In this document: positions 39,050-48,757 of the stretch, in pieces
How positions within the stretch are numbered: position 1 is the stretch's first letter
Layout of the letters: each line of letters opens with the position of its first letter
Source of the DNA: Pectobacterium carotovorum
GTDB lineage: Bacteria; Pseudomonadota; Gammaproteobacteria; Enterobacterales; Enterobacteriaceae
Assembly (NCBI GenBank): GCA_016415585.1
Contig: CP066552.1
Location: 1,922,001 to 1,986,000, forward strand
Direction: 5' to 3'
Length of the DNA stretch: 64,000 bases
The notes under the pieces: generated by a model
Seen by the model: only the letters and a program-made list of their open reading frames with translations
Told to the model about the DNA's origin: nothing
Database searches by the model: none
Made by a program: the position numbers and the translations under genes

Positions 39050-40159
39050 ATGTTCACCCAACGTAAAAAATGGCTATCGGGTGTTGTTACCGGCTTGCTG
39101 ATGGCCGCGTCCGTCACCGCATCTGCGGAAGAGAAAACGCTGCATGTTTATAACTGGTCCGACTATATCGCACCGAACACGTTAGCCAATTTCCAGAAAG
39201 AAACCGGCATTAAGGTCGTCTATGACGTATTTGACTCCAACGAAGTGTTGGAAGGCAAGCTCATGGCGGGCAGCACGGGTTTTGATCTGGTCGTGCCTTC
39301 TGCTAGCTTCCTGGAGCGTCAGCTCTCTGCGGGAGTGTTTCAGCCATTAGACAAGAGCAAACTGCCGAATTACAAAAATCTGGATCCTGAGCTGATGAAG
39401 TTGATCGCACAGCACGATCCAGACAATAAATATGCCCTGCCTTACCTGTGGGCGACCACGGGAATCGGCTATAACGTTGAGAAAGTGAAAGCTGCACTAG
39501 GTGCTGATGCACCGGTTAACAGCTGGGATTTGGTGCTGAAGCCAGAAAATCTGGAAAAGCTGAAAAGTTGTGGTGTCTCCTTCCTGGATGCGCCAGAAGA
39601 GATCTTTGCAACCGTGCTGAACTATCAGGGTAAAGATCCGAACAGCACCAAGCCGGGTGATTACACCACCTCTGCGACCGATCTGCTGCTGAAACTGCGT
39701 CCGAGCATTCGCTACTTCCATTCCTCGCAATACATTAACGATCTGGCGAACGGCGATATCTGTGTCGCGGTAGGCTGGGCGGGTGATATTTTGCAAGCAG
39801 GAAACCGTGCGAAAGAAGCGAAAAACGGGGTGAATATTCAGTACAGCATTCCGAAAGAAGGCGCGCTGGCATTCTTTGACGTTCTCGCCATTCCGAAAGA
39901 TGCTAAAAATCTGGATGAAACCTATGCGTTTCTGGATTACCTGATGAAGCCAGAAGTGATGGCTGAAATCAGTAACCACGTGTATTACGCGAGCGGTAAT
40001 CTGGCTTCCTTACCGTTGGTGAACGAAGAAATTCGTAATAACCCAGGCGTTTATCCGCCAGCGGATGTGCGTGCCAAACTGTTTACGCTTAAAGTGCAAT
40101 CTCCTCAGATTGACCGTACGCGTACTCGCGCATGGACTAAGGTTAAAAGCGGCAAATAG
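39050..40159 (+). CDS. potF: Putrescine-binding periplasmic protein PotF
   Basis: A 369-residue periplasmic polyamine-binding protein (E. coli 370). Signal peptide ends near TASAEE; the mature start LHVYNWSDYIAPNTL and the ligand-cavity blocks VPSASFLERQ and CVAVGWAGDI match PotF. It delivers putrescine to PotGHI. ATG 39050 has GGAGGAAGGA directly upstream; an earlier in-frame ATG at 39017 is unlikely. First gene of potFGHI. Confidence 0.95.
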   Translation: MFTQRKKWLSGVVTGLLMAASVTASAEEKTLHVYNWSDYIAPNTLANFQKETGIKVVYDVFDSNEVLEGKLMAGSTGFDLVVPSASFLERQLSAGVFQPLDKSKLPNYKNLDPELMKLIAQHDPDNKYALPYLWATTGIGYNVEKVKAALGADAPVNSWDLVLKPENLEKLKSCGVSFLDAPEEIFATVLNYQGKDPNSTKPGDYTTSATDLLLKLRPSIRYFHSSQYINDLANGDICVAVGWAGDILQAGNRAKEAKNGVNIQYSIPKEGALAFFDVLAIPKDAKNLDETYAFLDYLMKPEVMAEISNHVYYASGNLASLPLVNEEIRNNPGVYPPADVRAKLFTLKVQSPQIDRTRTRAWTKVKSGK

Positions 40160-40364
40160 CCTCTTGGATCTGAATCGTTACCCACGCGCTTGACGGTTGC
40201 TGGTTTCAGCAACCAGAAAATGGATGGGTATAAAATGTGGCAAAGAACAGGCGGATAATCCGCCTGTTCGCGCTCTATATTGTGTCACACCGCTGAATGC
40301 AAAAGCCCTGAATGGCGGCATCCACGGTGTGACTTGTTCTGCTTTTGCCGGAGAGCAATGCGAA

Positions 40365-41498
40365 GTGAATGACGCGATCCCCCGCCCTCAATCAAAACCT
40401 CAAAAAGCGGCTACGCCGCTGCTGGAAGTGCGCAACCTGACGAAGTCGTTCGATGGTCAGGCCGCCGTTGATGATGTCAGCCTGACGATTTATAAAGGTG
40501 AAATTTTTGCTCTGCTGGGTGCCTCTGGCTGTGGGAAATCCACGCTGCTGCGCATGCTGGCAGGTTTTGAGCTTCCCACACAGGGGCAGATTGTTCTGGA
40601 TGGTCAGGATTTGTCATTGGTGCCGCCTTACCAGCGTCCCATCAATATGATGTTCCAGTCTTATGCGTTGTTCCCACACATGACGGTGGAAAAGAATATC
40701 GCGTTTGGTCTGAAGCAGGACAAGCTACCACGCGCAGAAATTAAAGATCGTGTGGAAGAGATGCTGTCGCTGGTGCACATGCAGGAGTTTGCCAATCGTA
40801 AACCTCATCAACTTTCCGGCGGCCAGCGTCAGCGTGTTGCGTTGGCTCGTAGCCTGGCGAAGCGTCCCAAACTGCTATTGCTGGACGAACCAATGGGGGC
40901 ACTGGACAAAAAATTACGCGACCGTATGCAGCTTGAAGTCGTCGATATTCTGGAACGCGTGGGCGTGACCTGCGTGATGGTGACGCACGATCAGGAAGAA
41001 GCCATGACCATGGCGGGTCGTATTGCCATTATGAATCGCGGTAAATTCGTACAGATTGGCGAACCGGAAGAGATTTATGAGCACCCGAACACGCGTTTCA
41101 GCGCGGAGTTCATCGGCTCAGTCAATATGTTTGAAGGGATCTTGCAGGAACGTCAGGACGATGCGCTGATCATCAAAAGCCCCGGACTGATGCATCCGCT
41201 GAAGGTGGATTCTGATGTCTCGGTGGTCGATGGTGTTCCGGTCTACATCGCGTTGCGTCCTGAGAAAATCATGTTGTGCGAAGAGGTTCCGGCCGACGGT
41301 TGTAACTTCGCGGTAGGGGAAGTGGTCCACATCGCCTATCTGGGCGACTTGTCGATTTACCACGTCAGGCTCAACAGCGGGCAAACTATCAGCGCGCAGT
41401 TACAAAATGCCTACCGCTATCGCAAAGGCATGCCGACCTGGGGAGATGAGGTTCGGTTGTGCTGGGATGCGGATAGCTGTGTCGTTCTGACGGTGTAG
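40365..41498 (+). CDS. potG: Putrescine transporter ATP-binding protein PotG
   Basis: A 377-residue ATPase, exactly the E. coli length when started at GTG 40365 (GGAG upstream); the frame is open for 56 more codons, but these residues are not conserved. Walker A GASGCGKST, Q-loop MMFQSYALF, signature LSGGQRQRV, Walker B LLLLDEPMGALD and H-loop VTHDQEE are intact; a C-terminal TOBE domain follows. It powers putrescine import. Confidence 0.95.
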   Translation: MNDAIPRPQSKPQKAATPLLEVRNLTKSFDGQAAVDDVSLTIYKGEIFALLGASGCGKSTLLRMLAGFELPTQGQIVLDGQDLSLVPPYQRPINMMFQSYALFPHMTVEKNIAFGLKQDKLPRAEIKDRVEEMLSLVHMQEFANRKPHQLSGGQRQRVALARSLAKRPKLLLLDEPMGALDKKLRDRMQLEVVDILERVGVTCVMVTHDQEEAMTMAGRIAIMNRGKFVQIGEPEEIYEHPNTRFSAEFIGSVNMFEGILQERQDDALIIKSPGLMHPLKVDSDVSVVDGVPVYIALRPEKIMLCEEVPADGCNFAVGEVVHIAYLGDLSIYHVRLNSGQTISAQLQNAYRYRKGMPTWGDEVRLCWDADSCVVLTV

Positions 41499-41512
41499 CG
41501 AGGAAGAATACC

Positions 41513-42478
41513 ATGACTTCATTTCCCGAACATAACACGGCGGAACCACCGGGCAAGGCCAGACTCTGGCTTCGTGTACTGATGGCGCGTTGGCGTCAAA
41601 AACACGGGCGCAAGCTGGTCATCGCGCTGCCGTATCTGTGGCTGCTACTGCTGTTCATGCTGCCGTTCCTGATCGTGTTCAAAATCAGTTTTGCAGAGAT
41701 GGCGCGGGCGATCCCGCCTTATACCGATCTGGTTTCGTGGCTGGACGGCAAACTGGATATTTCCCTGAACCTTGGGAACTACCTGCATTTATTGGACGAT
41801 CCGCTGTATTTCGATGCCTATATGCAATCGCTTCAGGTTGCTGCCGTGTCGACGCTGTGCTGCTTGCTTATCGGCTATCCGCTAGCTTGGGCGGTGGCGC
41901 ACAGTAAACCGTCAACGCGTAATATCCTGTTGTTGCTGGTGATTCTTCCATCGTGGACATCATTCCTGATTCGCGTCTACGCCTGGATGGGGATTCTGAA
42001 AAATAACGGAATCCTGAATAACTTTCTGCTGTGGCTGGGTGTGATCGATGAACCGCTGGTCATTCTGCACACCAATTTGGCGGTTTATATCGGCGTTGTG
42101 TATTCCTATCTGCCGTTTATGGTGTTGCCGATCTATACCGCGTTGATGCGTCTGGACTATTCGTTAGTGGAAGCGTCGTTGGATCTGGGCGCGCGACCGC
42201 TAAGAACCTTCTTCAGCGTGATCGTCCCCTTAACGAAAGGCGGAATTATTGCGGGCTCTATGCTGGTCTTCATCCCTGCGGTGGGGGAGTACGTGATTCC
42301 AGAACTGCTCGGCGGGCCGGACAGCATCATGATTGGCCGTATTCTGTGGCAGGAATTCTTCAATAACCGCGATTGGCCGGTGGCATCTGCCGTTGCCGTC
42401 GTCATGCTGTTGCTGTTGATTATGCCGATTATCTGGTTCCACAAACATCAGAGTAAAACTGCGGAGGGTGAAGCGTGA
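41513..42478 (+). CDS. potH: Putrescine transporter permease PotH
   Basis: A 321-residue inner-membrane permease (E. coli 317) with six helices after a cytoplasmic N-terminus, and the EAA loop VEASLDLGARPLRTFFSVIV. It pairs with PotI. Fourteen bp after potG; its stop overlaps the potI start by 4 bp. Confidence 0.95.
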   Translation: MTSFPEHNTAEPPGKARLWLRVLMARWRQKHGRKLVIALPYLWLLLLFMLPFLIVFKISFAEMARAIPPYTDLVSWLDGKLDISLNLGNYLHLLDDPLYFDAYMQSLQVAAVSTLCCLLIGYPLAWAVAHSKPSTRNILLLLVILPSWTSFLIRVYAWMGILKNNGILNNFLLWLGVIDEPLVILHTNLAVYIGVVYSYLPFMVLPIYTALMRLDYSLVEASLDLGARPLRTFFSVIVPLTKGGIIAGSMLVFIPAVGEYVIPELLGGPDSIMIGRILWQEFFNNRDWPVASAVAVVMLLLLIMPIIWFHKHQSKTAEGEA

Positions 42479-43320
42479 ATAATTTACCTGTCGTTCGCTC
42501 ACCGTGGCGTATTGTGATTTTGGTGCTGTGCTTTACGTTCCTCTATGCGCCGATGCTGATGCTGGTGATCTACTCGTTCAACAGTTCCAAGCTGGTGACC
42601 GTATGGGCTGGCTGGTCAGCACGTTGGTACGTCGAACTGTTCCACAATACGGCGATGATCAGCGCGGTGCTCCTGAGCCTGACGATTGCTGCCGCCTCGG
42701 CCACGATGGCCGTGATTCTTGGGACGATTGCCGCCGTGGTCATGGTGCGTTTTGGCCGTTTCCGTGGCTCCAATGGGTTTGCTTTTATGCTGACGGCACC
42801 GCTGGTCATGCCGGATGTGATTACCGGCCTGTCGCTGTTGTTGCTCTTTGTTGCATTAGGGCATGCCATTGGGTGGCCAGCAGAGCGAGGGATGTTCACT
42901 ATCTGGCTGGCGCACGTCACGTTCTGTACCGCGTATGTCACCGTGGTGATCAGCGCTCGCATGCGTGAGCTTGATCGTTCGATTGAAGAAGCTGCGATGG
43001 ATCTGGGGGCGAATCCGCTCAAGGTGTTCTTCATCATCACTGTGCCGATGATTGCACCCGCGCTGCTTTCCGGCTGGCTGCTGGCGTTTACGCTGTCGCT
43101 GGACGATCTGGTTATCGCCAGCTTCGTGGCAGGGCCCGGCTCGACAACGTTACCAATGCTGGTGTTCTCCAGCGTCAGAATGGGCGTTAATCCACAAATT
43201 AACGCCTTGGCTTCCCTGATATTGTTAGTCGTTGGTATTATTGGGTTTATCGCCTGGTGGTTTATGGCGAGAGCAGAGAAGCAGCGCTATCGTGATATGC
43301 AAAAAGCGAGACGCGGCTGA
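42475..43320 (+). CDS. potI: Putrescine transporter permease PotI
   Basis: A 281-residue permease, same length as E. coli PotI, with six helices and the EAA loop EEAAMDLGANPLKVFFIITV. Start GTG overlaps the potH stop (GTGA), indicating translational coupling. Last gene of potFGHI; a terminator follows. Confidence 0.95.
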   Translation: MNNLPVVRSPWRIVILVLCFTFLYAPMLMLVIYSFNSSKLVTVWAGWSARWYVELFHNTAMISAVLLSLTIAAASATMAVILGTIAAVVMVRFGRFRGSNGFAFMLTAPLVMPDVITGLSLLLLFVALGHAIGWPAERGMFTIWLAHVTFCTAYVTVVISARMRELDRSIEEAAMDLGANPLKVFFIITVPMIAPALLSGWLLAFTLSLDDLVIASFVAGPGSTTLPMLVFSSVRMGVNPQINALASLILLVVGIIGFIAWWFMARAEKQRYRDMQKARRG

Positions 43321-43361
43321 TTCGATTTCTCATCGTAATTTGTTAGCCTAGCGAAGATTTC

Positions 43362-43400
43362 CAGCAACGCCGCCAGAGTATGGGGGCGTTGCTGTTTTAT
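43362..43400 (+). terminator. Rho-independent terminator of potFGHI
   Basis: CAGCAACGCC (43362-43371) pairs with GGCGTTGCTG (43385-43394), followed by TTTTAT. Forty bp past the potI stop. Confidence 0.85.
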
Positions 43401-43509
43401 ATCAGTATCACGTTTTATATTGGCATCGGATTCTATATTGGTGCTGTATTTTTGGCGGGTAAATGCCGCATGAAGGGAGAGCGTTGAAATTCTGTACACG
43501 AAGAAGGAA

Positions 43510-43962
43510 ATGACACAACGCAAAGTTTATGCCCCGGTGCCAGTGATGGTGGCGGGGATTGCGATTATTGCTACCCGTTTTTTGGGGATTTTGCTGCTGG
43601 TGTGGGAGCTAGGGCTCAGCGATTTGAGCGGCTGGATTGGCAGCAACGCGGAAGCCTGGGATTCAACGCTGGTGTTACTGCTATCGCTGATTATCGTCGG
43701 CGTTGAAATTCGCTGTGGCTTTGCCGTTTTGGCCGGAGTGAACTGGGGGCGATGGGGTTATGTGGCCTGTCAGGCCGTCGTGGTGTGTTACCTGCTGCTA
43801 GCGTCATTCAGTGAACTTATGCCAGCGATATTTCATATCTCAGGAGAGAACAATGCTGCCGTGCTGCATCAGCTCCTGTTGCAAAAGATCCCGGATCTTC
43901 TGGTGATTGTTTTACTATTTTTGCCACGACGCAGTAAGCGTTTTTTTACGCGGCAGAAGTAG
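43510..43962 (+). CDS. ybjO: YbjO inner-membrane protein (DUF2593)
   Basis: A 150-residue membrane protein with four hydrophobic segments. It sits between potI and rlmC exactly as E. coli ybjO, and shares its size class and RFLGILLLVWEL-type first helices and C-terminal basic tail RRSKRFFTRQK. Function unknown. Ribosome site AAGGAAA precedes ATG 43510. Confidence 0.85.
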   Translation: MTQRKVYAPVPVMVAGIAIIATRFLGILLLVWELGLSDLSGWIGSNAEAWDSTLVLLLSLIIVGVEIRCGFAVLAGVNWGRWGYVACQAVVVCYLLLASFSELMPAIFHISGENNAAVLHQLLLQKIPDLLVIVLLFLPRRSKRFFTRQK

Positions 43963-44086
43963 GCATTTCTCTCTTATGAGCTAATCTGGCTGCTGGCGTC
44001 ACCATGAATCAGTAAAAGGTCGCAGGGTGACGCCGCCAGAGTGATATAATCCTCGCATTCCGTATTATTTTAATAGTTAGATTTTT

Positions 44087-45220
44087 ATGCATTGTGCCCG
44101 CTACAGCACGGGAACCTGTCGTTCCTGCCAATGGTTGGAAAAAGCCTACCCGCAGCAATTGTCTGATAAGCAGCAGCATCTTGAAGGTTTGCTGCACCCT
44201 CACGCCGTGCAGCGCTGGTTGCCCGTGCAACCTTCTGCGCAGTCTGCATTTCGTAATAAAGCCAAAATGGTGGTAAGCGGCAGCGTGGAACGCCCGCTGC
44301 TGGGGATGCTGCATCGCGATGGAACGGCGGTGGATCTCTGCGATTGCCCGCTTTATCCGTCCAGCTTTGCGCCGGTTTTCGACGTGCTTAAAGTCTTCAT
44401 CGCAAGGGCAGGGCTGACGCCTTATAACGTGGCTCGACGTCGCGGGGAACTGAAATACCTGCTGCTGACGGAAAGTACGCAGCACGGTACGTTCATGCTG
44501 CGTTTTGTCTTGCGCTCAGAAACCAAGCTGGCGCAGTTGCGTGCCGCATTGCCGTGGCTACAGCAGCAATTACCTCAGCTTGAGGTGATATCCGCCAATA
44601 TTCAGCCTGTGCATCAGGCGATTATGGAAGGGAAAACGGAGATTATCCTGAGTGATGCTGCCGCGCTGGCAGAACAATTCAATCAGGTACCGCTGTATAT
44701 TCGCCCGCAAAGCTTTTTCCAGACGAACCCGCAGGTGGCAGCCGCGCTGTATGCGACGGCACGCGATTGGGTTGCAGAGTTGGATATTACTAGCATGTGG
44801 GATCTGTTTTGCGGGGTAGGGGGTTTTGGCCTGCACTGTGCGTCGCCTGAGATGCGTCTGACGGGCATTGAAATCAGCGCTGAGGCGATAGCCTGTGCGC
44901 GTCGCTCTGCGGAACAGTTAGGATTGAAGCAGGTGGAGTTTCAGGCGCTGGATTCAACGCAGTTCGCGACGGCTAAAGCGGAAATCCCTGATCTGGTGTT
45001 GGTCAATCCGCCGCGCCGCGGTATCGGCAGCGAACTGTGCGCCTACCTGAGCCGCATGGCACCCGACTATATTCTCTACTCCAGCTGTAACGCTGAAAGC
45101 ATGGCGAAAGATATGACGGAACTAGCGAATTACCGTGCGCTGCGCGTACAGCTGTTCGATATGTTCCCGCATACGGCGCACTACGAAGTACTGACGTTAC
45201 TGAAGCGTGAGGATGGCTAA
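44087..45220 (+). CDS. rlmC: 23S rRNA m5U747 methyltransferase RlmC
   Basis: A 377-residue SAM-dependent methyltransferase (RumB). Cysteines C3, C11 and C14 near the N-terminus plus CDCP near residue 85 can bind the 4Fe-4S cluster of the family. The SAM site is [14 protein letters not shown]; catalytic NPPRRGIG and YSSCNAESM (nucleophilic cysteine) are present. It methylates U747 of 23S rRNA. Confidence 0.95.
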   Translation: MHCARYSTGTCRSCQWLEKAYPQQLSDKQQHLEGLLHPHAVQRWLPVQPSAQSAFRNKAKMVVSGSVERPLLGMLHRDGTAVDLCDCPLYPSSFAPVFDVLKVFIARAGLTPYNVARRRGELKYLLLTESTQHGTFMLRFVLRSETKLAQLRAALPWLQQQLPQLEVISANIQPVHQAIMEGKTEIILSDAAALAEQFNQVPLYIRPQSFFQTNPQVAAALYATARDWVAELDITSMWDLFCGVGGFGLHCASPEMRLTGIEISAEAIACARRSAEQLGLKQVEFQALDSTQFATAKAEIPDLVLVNPPRRGIGSELCAYLSRMAPDYILYSSCNAESMAKDMTELANYRALRVQLFDMFPHTAHYEVLTLLKREDG

Positions 45221-45274
45221 GGCAAAGTCAGGACATCTGAATGCTTTGTGGGATTTGCTATAAAAGGCGTAAAA

Positions 45275-45468
45275 AATTATGCATCGGTGGGCTTGACCGC
45301 CGAGTGAGCGGCATGGATGCCGCGAAAGTCAGTGCCGCGTCGGGAACGCGTCACTGGCGGCTCGATTAGCGGTCATGAACGCCGATGGGACCGCGCAGCG
45401 GCATAATTCACGCCTTCAAAGCCAGAGGTCAAGGAGCTGCGGCGGTTGAGCGCTCCTTGTCGGGCGTG
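45275..45468. repeat. Compound foldback repeat between rlmC and artJ
   Basis: Outer arms AATTATGC (45275-45282) and GCATAATT (45401-45408) are exact inverted repeats with inner pairing of ATCGG near 45283 to CCGAT near 45382. A second hairpin follows: CACGCC (45409-45414) with GGCGTG (45463-45468), enclosing CAAGGAGC (45430-45437) and GCTCCTTG (45452-45459). No ORF. Probably an intergenic repeat element; copy number elsewhere unknown. Confidence 0.6.
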
Positions 45469-45550
45469 TGATGAAATGACAAAAGAATACTGTAATTAAC
45501 ACGCACGAAACCTTTGGACTATCTGACATGGAATAGTGGAAGCGTTTAAT

Positions 45551-45573
45551 AACGCGGTGTATCACACCGCGTT
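45551..45573 (-). terminator. Hairpin after artJ
   Basis: AACGCGGTGT (45551-45560), loop ATC, ACACCGCGTT (45564-45573): perfect 10-bp stem 14 bp after the artJ stop. On the minus strand it is followed by ATTAAACG, a weak U-tract. Confidence 0.7.
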
Positions 45574-45587
45574 AAGCTAAGTGGATC

Positions 45588-46319
45588 TTATTGCGGGAAC
45601 CACTTGTCGTTAATGGTTTTGTAAGTGCCGTCAGCTTTGATGGCATCCAGCGCTTTATTTAACTTCTCCAGCAGTGATTTGTCATCGGGGCGAACGGCGA
45701 TGCCCAGTCCGGTGCCGAAGTATTCTGCGTCAGTCACATGTTCGCCAACCGTTGCCAGTTCAGGGTTCGTCTTGATCCATTCGTTGACGACAGCGGTATC
45801 ACCGAATACGCCATCAATACGGCCATTCTTCAGATCCAGCACCGCGTTCTGATAGCTGTCATAAGAAACGGTTTGCACTTCCGGGTGCTTGTCGTGCATG
45901 TATTTCTGGTGCGTCGTGCCGTTTTCCATCCCGATACGTTTGCCTTTCATCGCGGCAAAGTCGCTGAATTTGCCTTTCTGCGCGATAACCACGGCGGAGT
46001 TGGCATAGTAAGGCTGCGTAAACGCGACCTGCTTGCTGCGCTCTGGCGTGATGTCCATACCGGAAATCACTGCGTCATAGCGGCGGAATTTCAGCGCAGG
46101 GATCAGGCTGTCAAACGCCTGATTGGTGAACGTACAAGTCGCCTGCATTTGCTTACACAGCGCTTTCGCCAGATCCATATCGAAACCGACGATTTCGTTA
46201 CTGGCATCCAGTGACTCAAATGGCGGGTAGGTGGCTGATGACGCAAAACGGATGGTGTCTGCGGCGGTGGCGCTGAAGGCGATTCCTGCCAGTAACGTGG
46301 CGAGCACTAATTTTTTCAT
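45588..46319 (-). CDS. artJ: Arginine-binding periplasmic protein ArtJ
   Basis: A 243-residue periplasmic amino-acid-binding protein (SBP_bac_3). Signal peptide ends at SATA-A; ligand-site blocks FASSATYPPFESLDASNEI, VISGMDITPERSKQVAFT and GENGTTHQ-like MENGTTHQKYM are typical of ArtJ/ArtI. It feeds arginine to ArtPQM. It is separate from artPIQM: a terminator follows artM, and tandem ARG boxes lie upstream of artJ. Confidence 0.93.
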   Translation of the reverse strand: MKKLVLATLLAGIAFSATAADTIRFASSATYPPFESLDASNEIVGFDMDLAKALCKQMQATCTFTNQAFDSLIPALKFRRYDAVISGMDITPERSKQVAFTQPYYANSAVVIAQKGKFSDFAAMKGKRIGMENGTTHQKYMHDKHPEVQTVSYDSYQNAVLDLKNGRIDGVFGDTAVVNEWIKTNPELATVGEHVTDAEYFGTGLGIAVRPDDKSLLEKLNKALDAIKADGTYKTINDKWFPQ

Positions 46320-46399
46320 TACCTACTCCTGTTTCTCTTATATTGATAAATATAGTTGTGCGGAAGGGTTCCGATATCATGGCGATTACCATGCCATTG

Positions 46400-46438
46400 A
46401 TTGAATTTATATGCAATTAAAATGATTAATAAGTCGAT
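46400..46438. promoter_or_regulatory. Tandem ARG boxes upstream of artJ
   Basis: ATTGAATTTATATGCAAT (46400-46417) matches the 18-bp ARG box consensus at all but one constrained position. A weaker box AATGATTAATAAGTCGAT (46421-46438) follows after exactly 3 bp, the spacing used by hexameric ArgR. Located 80-120 bp upstream of the artJ start. Arginine repression of artJ by ArgR is known in E. coli. Confidence 0.8.
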
Positions 46439-46544
46439 TCATTGCATGTTTTTACATCAGCAGGCCATAAAAAATTTCCGGGAGAAATTTTTAACGTTGC
46501 GTCAGCAACGGCCCGTAAGGGTGGCGGCTAGGGATGGCACGCCA

Positions 46545-46574
46545 TAAAAAAAGCAGGCTATCAAAGCCTGCTTT
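46545..46574 (-). terminator. Rho-independent terminator of artPIQM
   Basis: AAAGCAGGCT (46550-46559), loop ATCAA, AGCCTGCTTT (46565-46574); on the minus strand a TTTTTTT run follows. Strong terminator 36 bp after artM. Confidence 0.92.
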
Positions 46575-46609
46575 CTAAGCGAGTAATGCGCGGATAAGGG
46601 TGATAAGGA

Positions 46610-47278
46610 TTAATTACGGCGCTCGAATGCCAGTGAGCGCCGCTCGACCCAGCGCATCAGCAGCGTCAGTAACCCGTTGACGCACAGGTAGATAATCCCA
46701 GCGGCACCAAACACCATCACATCATACGTCCGACCGTACATCAGTTGGCTGTAGCCCATGACTTCCATCAGCGTGATGGTGTAAGCCAGTGAGGTACTCT
46801 TAAATACCAACACCACTTCATTTGAATAAGAAGACAGCGCGCGTTTAAACGCAAACGGCAGCAAAATACGTAATGTTTGCTTCTGATCCATGCCCAACGC
46901 GGCACAGGATTGCCACTGTCCGGCAGGGATCGCTTTTACCGCACCATAGAACAGCTGCGTAGTATACGCTGCACTATTGAGCGCTAGCGCCACCATCGCA
47001 CATAGCCACGGCTGCGAAAGCAGGTTCCACAGCCAGGGGATTTGCTGGATAGAGGTAAACTGTCCGGGTCCATAGTAAATCAGGAAGATTTGCACCAGCA
47101 GCGGCGTACCGGTAAACAGCGTAATGTAGCCTTTTGCCAACAGCGATATGATCGGCGTTTTGAGCGTCAGCACCACAGTCAGCAGCAGTGATAACACCAG
47201 CGCTACGACGATGGAAACGGCAGTTAAGGTCAGGCTGGTATGCAGGCCTTTTACTAGCTCAGGTAAATAAGCGAGCAT
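46610..47278 (-). CDS. artM: Arginine transporter permease ArtM
   Basis: A 222-residue permease, the E. coli length. Amino-acid-type permease with about five helices and the EAA region IPAGQWQSCAALGMDQKQTL. Partner of ArtQ. Its start overlaps the artQ stop by one base. Last gene of artPIQM. Confidence 0.95.
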   Translation of the reverse strand: MLAYLPELVKGLHTSLTLTAVSIVVALVLSLLLTVVLTLKTPIISLLAKGYITLFTGTPLLVQIFLIYYGPGQFTSIQQIPWLWNLLSQPWLCAMVALALNSAAYTTQLFYGAVKAIPAGQWQSCAALGMDQKQTLRILLPFAFKRALSSYSNEVVLVFKSTSLAYTITLMEVMGYSQLMYGRTYDVMVFGAAGIIYLCVNGLLTLLMRWVERRSLAFERRN

Positions 47279-47994
47279 CAGGAAGGCCTCCGCTCAAAAC
47301 GCGTGGTGCGCAGTTCAATGCGTTTCAGCACATATTGACTTAACAGCGTAATAATCAAATAGATCGCCGCCGCGACAACGTACCAGGTGAAGGGCTCTTG
47401 CGTCCGTGTCGCAATACTTTTGGTTTGCAGCATCAAATCGTTCACGCTGATCAGCGACACCAGCGCGGTATCTTTTAGCAATACCAGCCACTGATTACCT
47501 AACCCCGGCAGGGCGTGACGCCACATTTGCGGCATGATCAGACGGGAAAAGATCGCGGATTTACTGAGTCCCAGTGCCTGACCCGATTCCCATTGCCCTT
47601 GCGGGACGGCTTTCAGCGCGCCGCGCAGCGTTTGGGAAGCGTAGGCCGCATACAGCAGCGCCAGCGCAATCACGCCGCAGAGGAATGGGCTGATTTCAAA
47701 CATGCCGATATCCAGTTTTACCGGAATCTGCACGATGAAGAGATTCAGAGTAAAACCGTCTGCCAGCATCATCAGCAGTTGAGAAGAGCCGAAATAGATG
47801 AACAGCACAACCAGAATTTCTGGCAGGCCGCGCAACAGCGTTACGACGGCGGTTCCCGCCCAGCTGACGGCTTTCCAGCGGACAGTTTCCCAAACGGCAA
47901 ACAGCATCGCTAGCACGAGGCCGAGCACCAGTGCACAAACGGCAAGGCCGACGGTCATCCCGGCGGCGCTTGCAAGAGGTTGAAATTCAATCAT
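47278..47994 (-). CDS. artQ: Arginine transporter permease ArtQ
   Basis: A 238-residue permease (E. coli 238) with the EAA loop [20 protein letters not shown] and [20 protein letters not shown] near the N-terminus. Forms a heterodimer with ArtM. It follows artI by 11 bp. Confidence 0.95.
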   Translation of the reverse strand: MIEFQPLASAAGMTVGLAVCALVLGLVLAMLFAVWETVRWKAVSWAGTAVVTLLRGLPEILVVLFIYFGSSQLLMMLADGFTLNLFIVQIPVKLDIGMFEISPFLCGVIALALLYAAYASQTLRGALKAVPQGQWESGQALGLSKSAIFSRLIMPQMWRHALPGLGNQWLVLLKDTALVSLISVNDLMLQTKSIATRTQEPFTWYVVAAAIYLIITLLSQYVLKRIELRTTRFERRPS

Positions 47995-48005
47995 TGAGCG
48001 TCAGA

Positions 48006-48737
48006 TTACTGCTGGAACCATTTTTTGTAGATGGTCTCGTAAGTGCCATCCTGCTTGATTTTGTTGAGCGCATCATTGAATTTTTTCAGCAACTCATCGT
48101 TGTTCTGACGCACGGCAATGCCCAGACCGATACCGAAGTAGCCTTTATCCGTCACGCTTTGACCAACGGTCACCAGCGTATCGTTCTGCTTCAGCCATTC
48201 GTTAACCACAGCGGTATCACCGAACACGGCATCCAGACGACCATTCTTCAGATCCAACACGGCATTCTGGTAGCTATCGTAAGGTACCGTTTTGATGTCG
48301 CTATGCTTTTCCATCAGGTATTTCTGGTGGGTGGTGCCATTTTGTACGCCAACGCGTTTGCCAGCCAACGCAGCAACATCGGCGACTTTCCCCTTCTGGG
48401 CGATAAACAGGGCAGAGTTATCATAATAAGGCTGCGTGAACGACACCTGCTGTTGACGTTCTGGCGTTATATCCATCCCCGCGATGACCGCTTCAAAACG
48501 ACGGAATTTCAGACCGGGGATCAGGCTGTCGAAAGCCTGATTGCTGAACGTACAGGTCGCCTGCATTTCTTTGCACAGCGCATTGGCCAGATCGATATCA
48601 AAACCTTGGATCTGGTTATTGGCATCGACAAATTCGAACGGAGGGTAGGACGCTTCGGTCGCGAAACGGATGGTGTCCGCAGCATTAGCAGAGGCGGCAC
48701 CAACGGCGAATAAGGCTGCAACAATCAATTTTTTCAT
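48006..48737 (-). CDS. artI: Arginine-binding periplasmic protein ArtI
   Basis: A 243-residue binding protein, paralogue of ArtJ in this window. Signal peptide MKKLIVAALFAVGAASANA; ligand blocks FATEASYPPFEFVDANNQI and VIAGMDITPERQQQVSFT. I start it at ATG 48737 (an in-frame ATG lies 24 bases further up). Second gene of artPIQM, 20 bp after artP. Confidence 0.93.
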   Translation of the reverse strand: MKKLIVAALFAVGAASANAADTIRFATEASYPPFEFVDANNQIQGFDIDLANALCKEMQATCTFSNQAFDSLIPGLKFRRFEAVIAGMDITPERQQQVSFTQPYYDNSALFIAQKGKVADVAALAGKRVGVQNGTTHQKYLMEKHSDIKTVPYDSYQNAVLDLKNGRLDAVFGDTAVVNEWLKQNDTLVTVGQSVTDKGYFGIGLGIAVRQNNDELLKKFNDALNKIKQDGTYETIYKKWFQQ

Positions 48738-48757
48738 TATCATTTTCCTGATAGTAA

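Noticed and set aside
40197..40364. 56-residue N-terminal extension of PotG
   Set aside because: GTG 40365 gives exactly the E. coli length and N-terminus, and a ribosome site precedes it.
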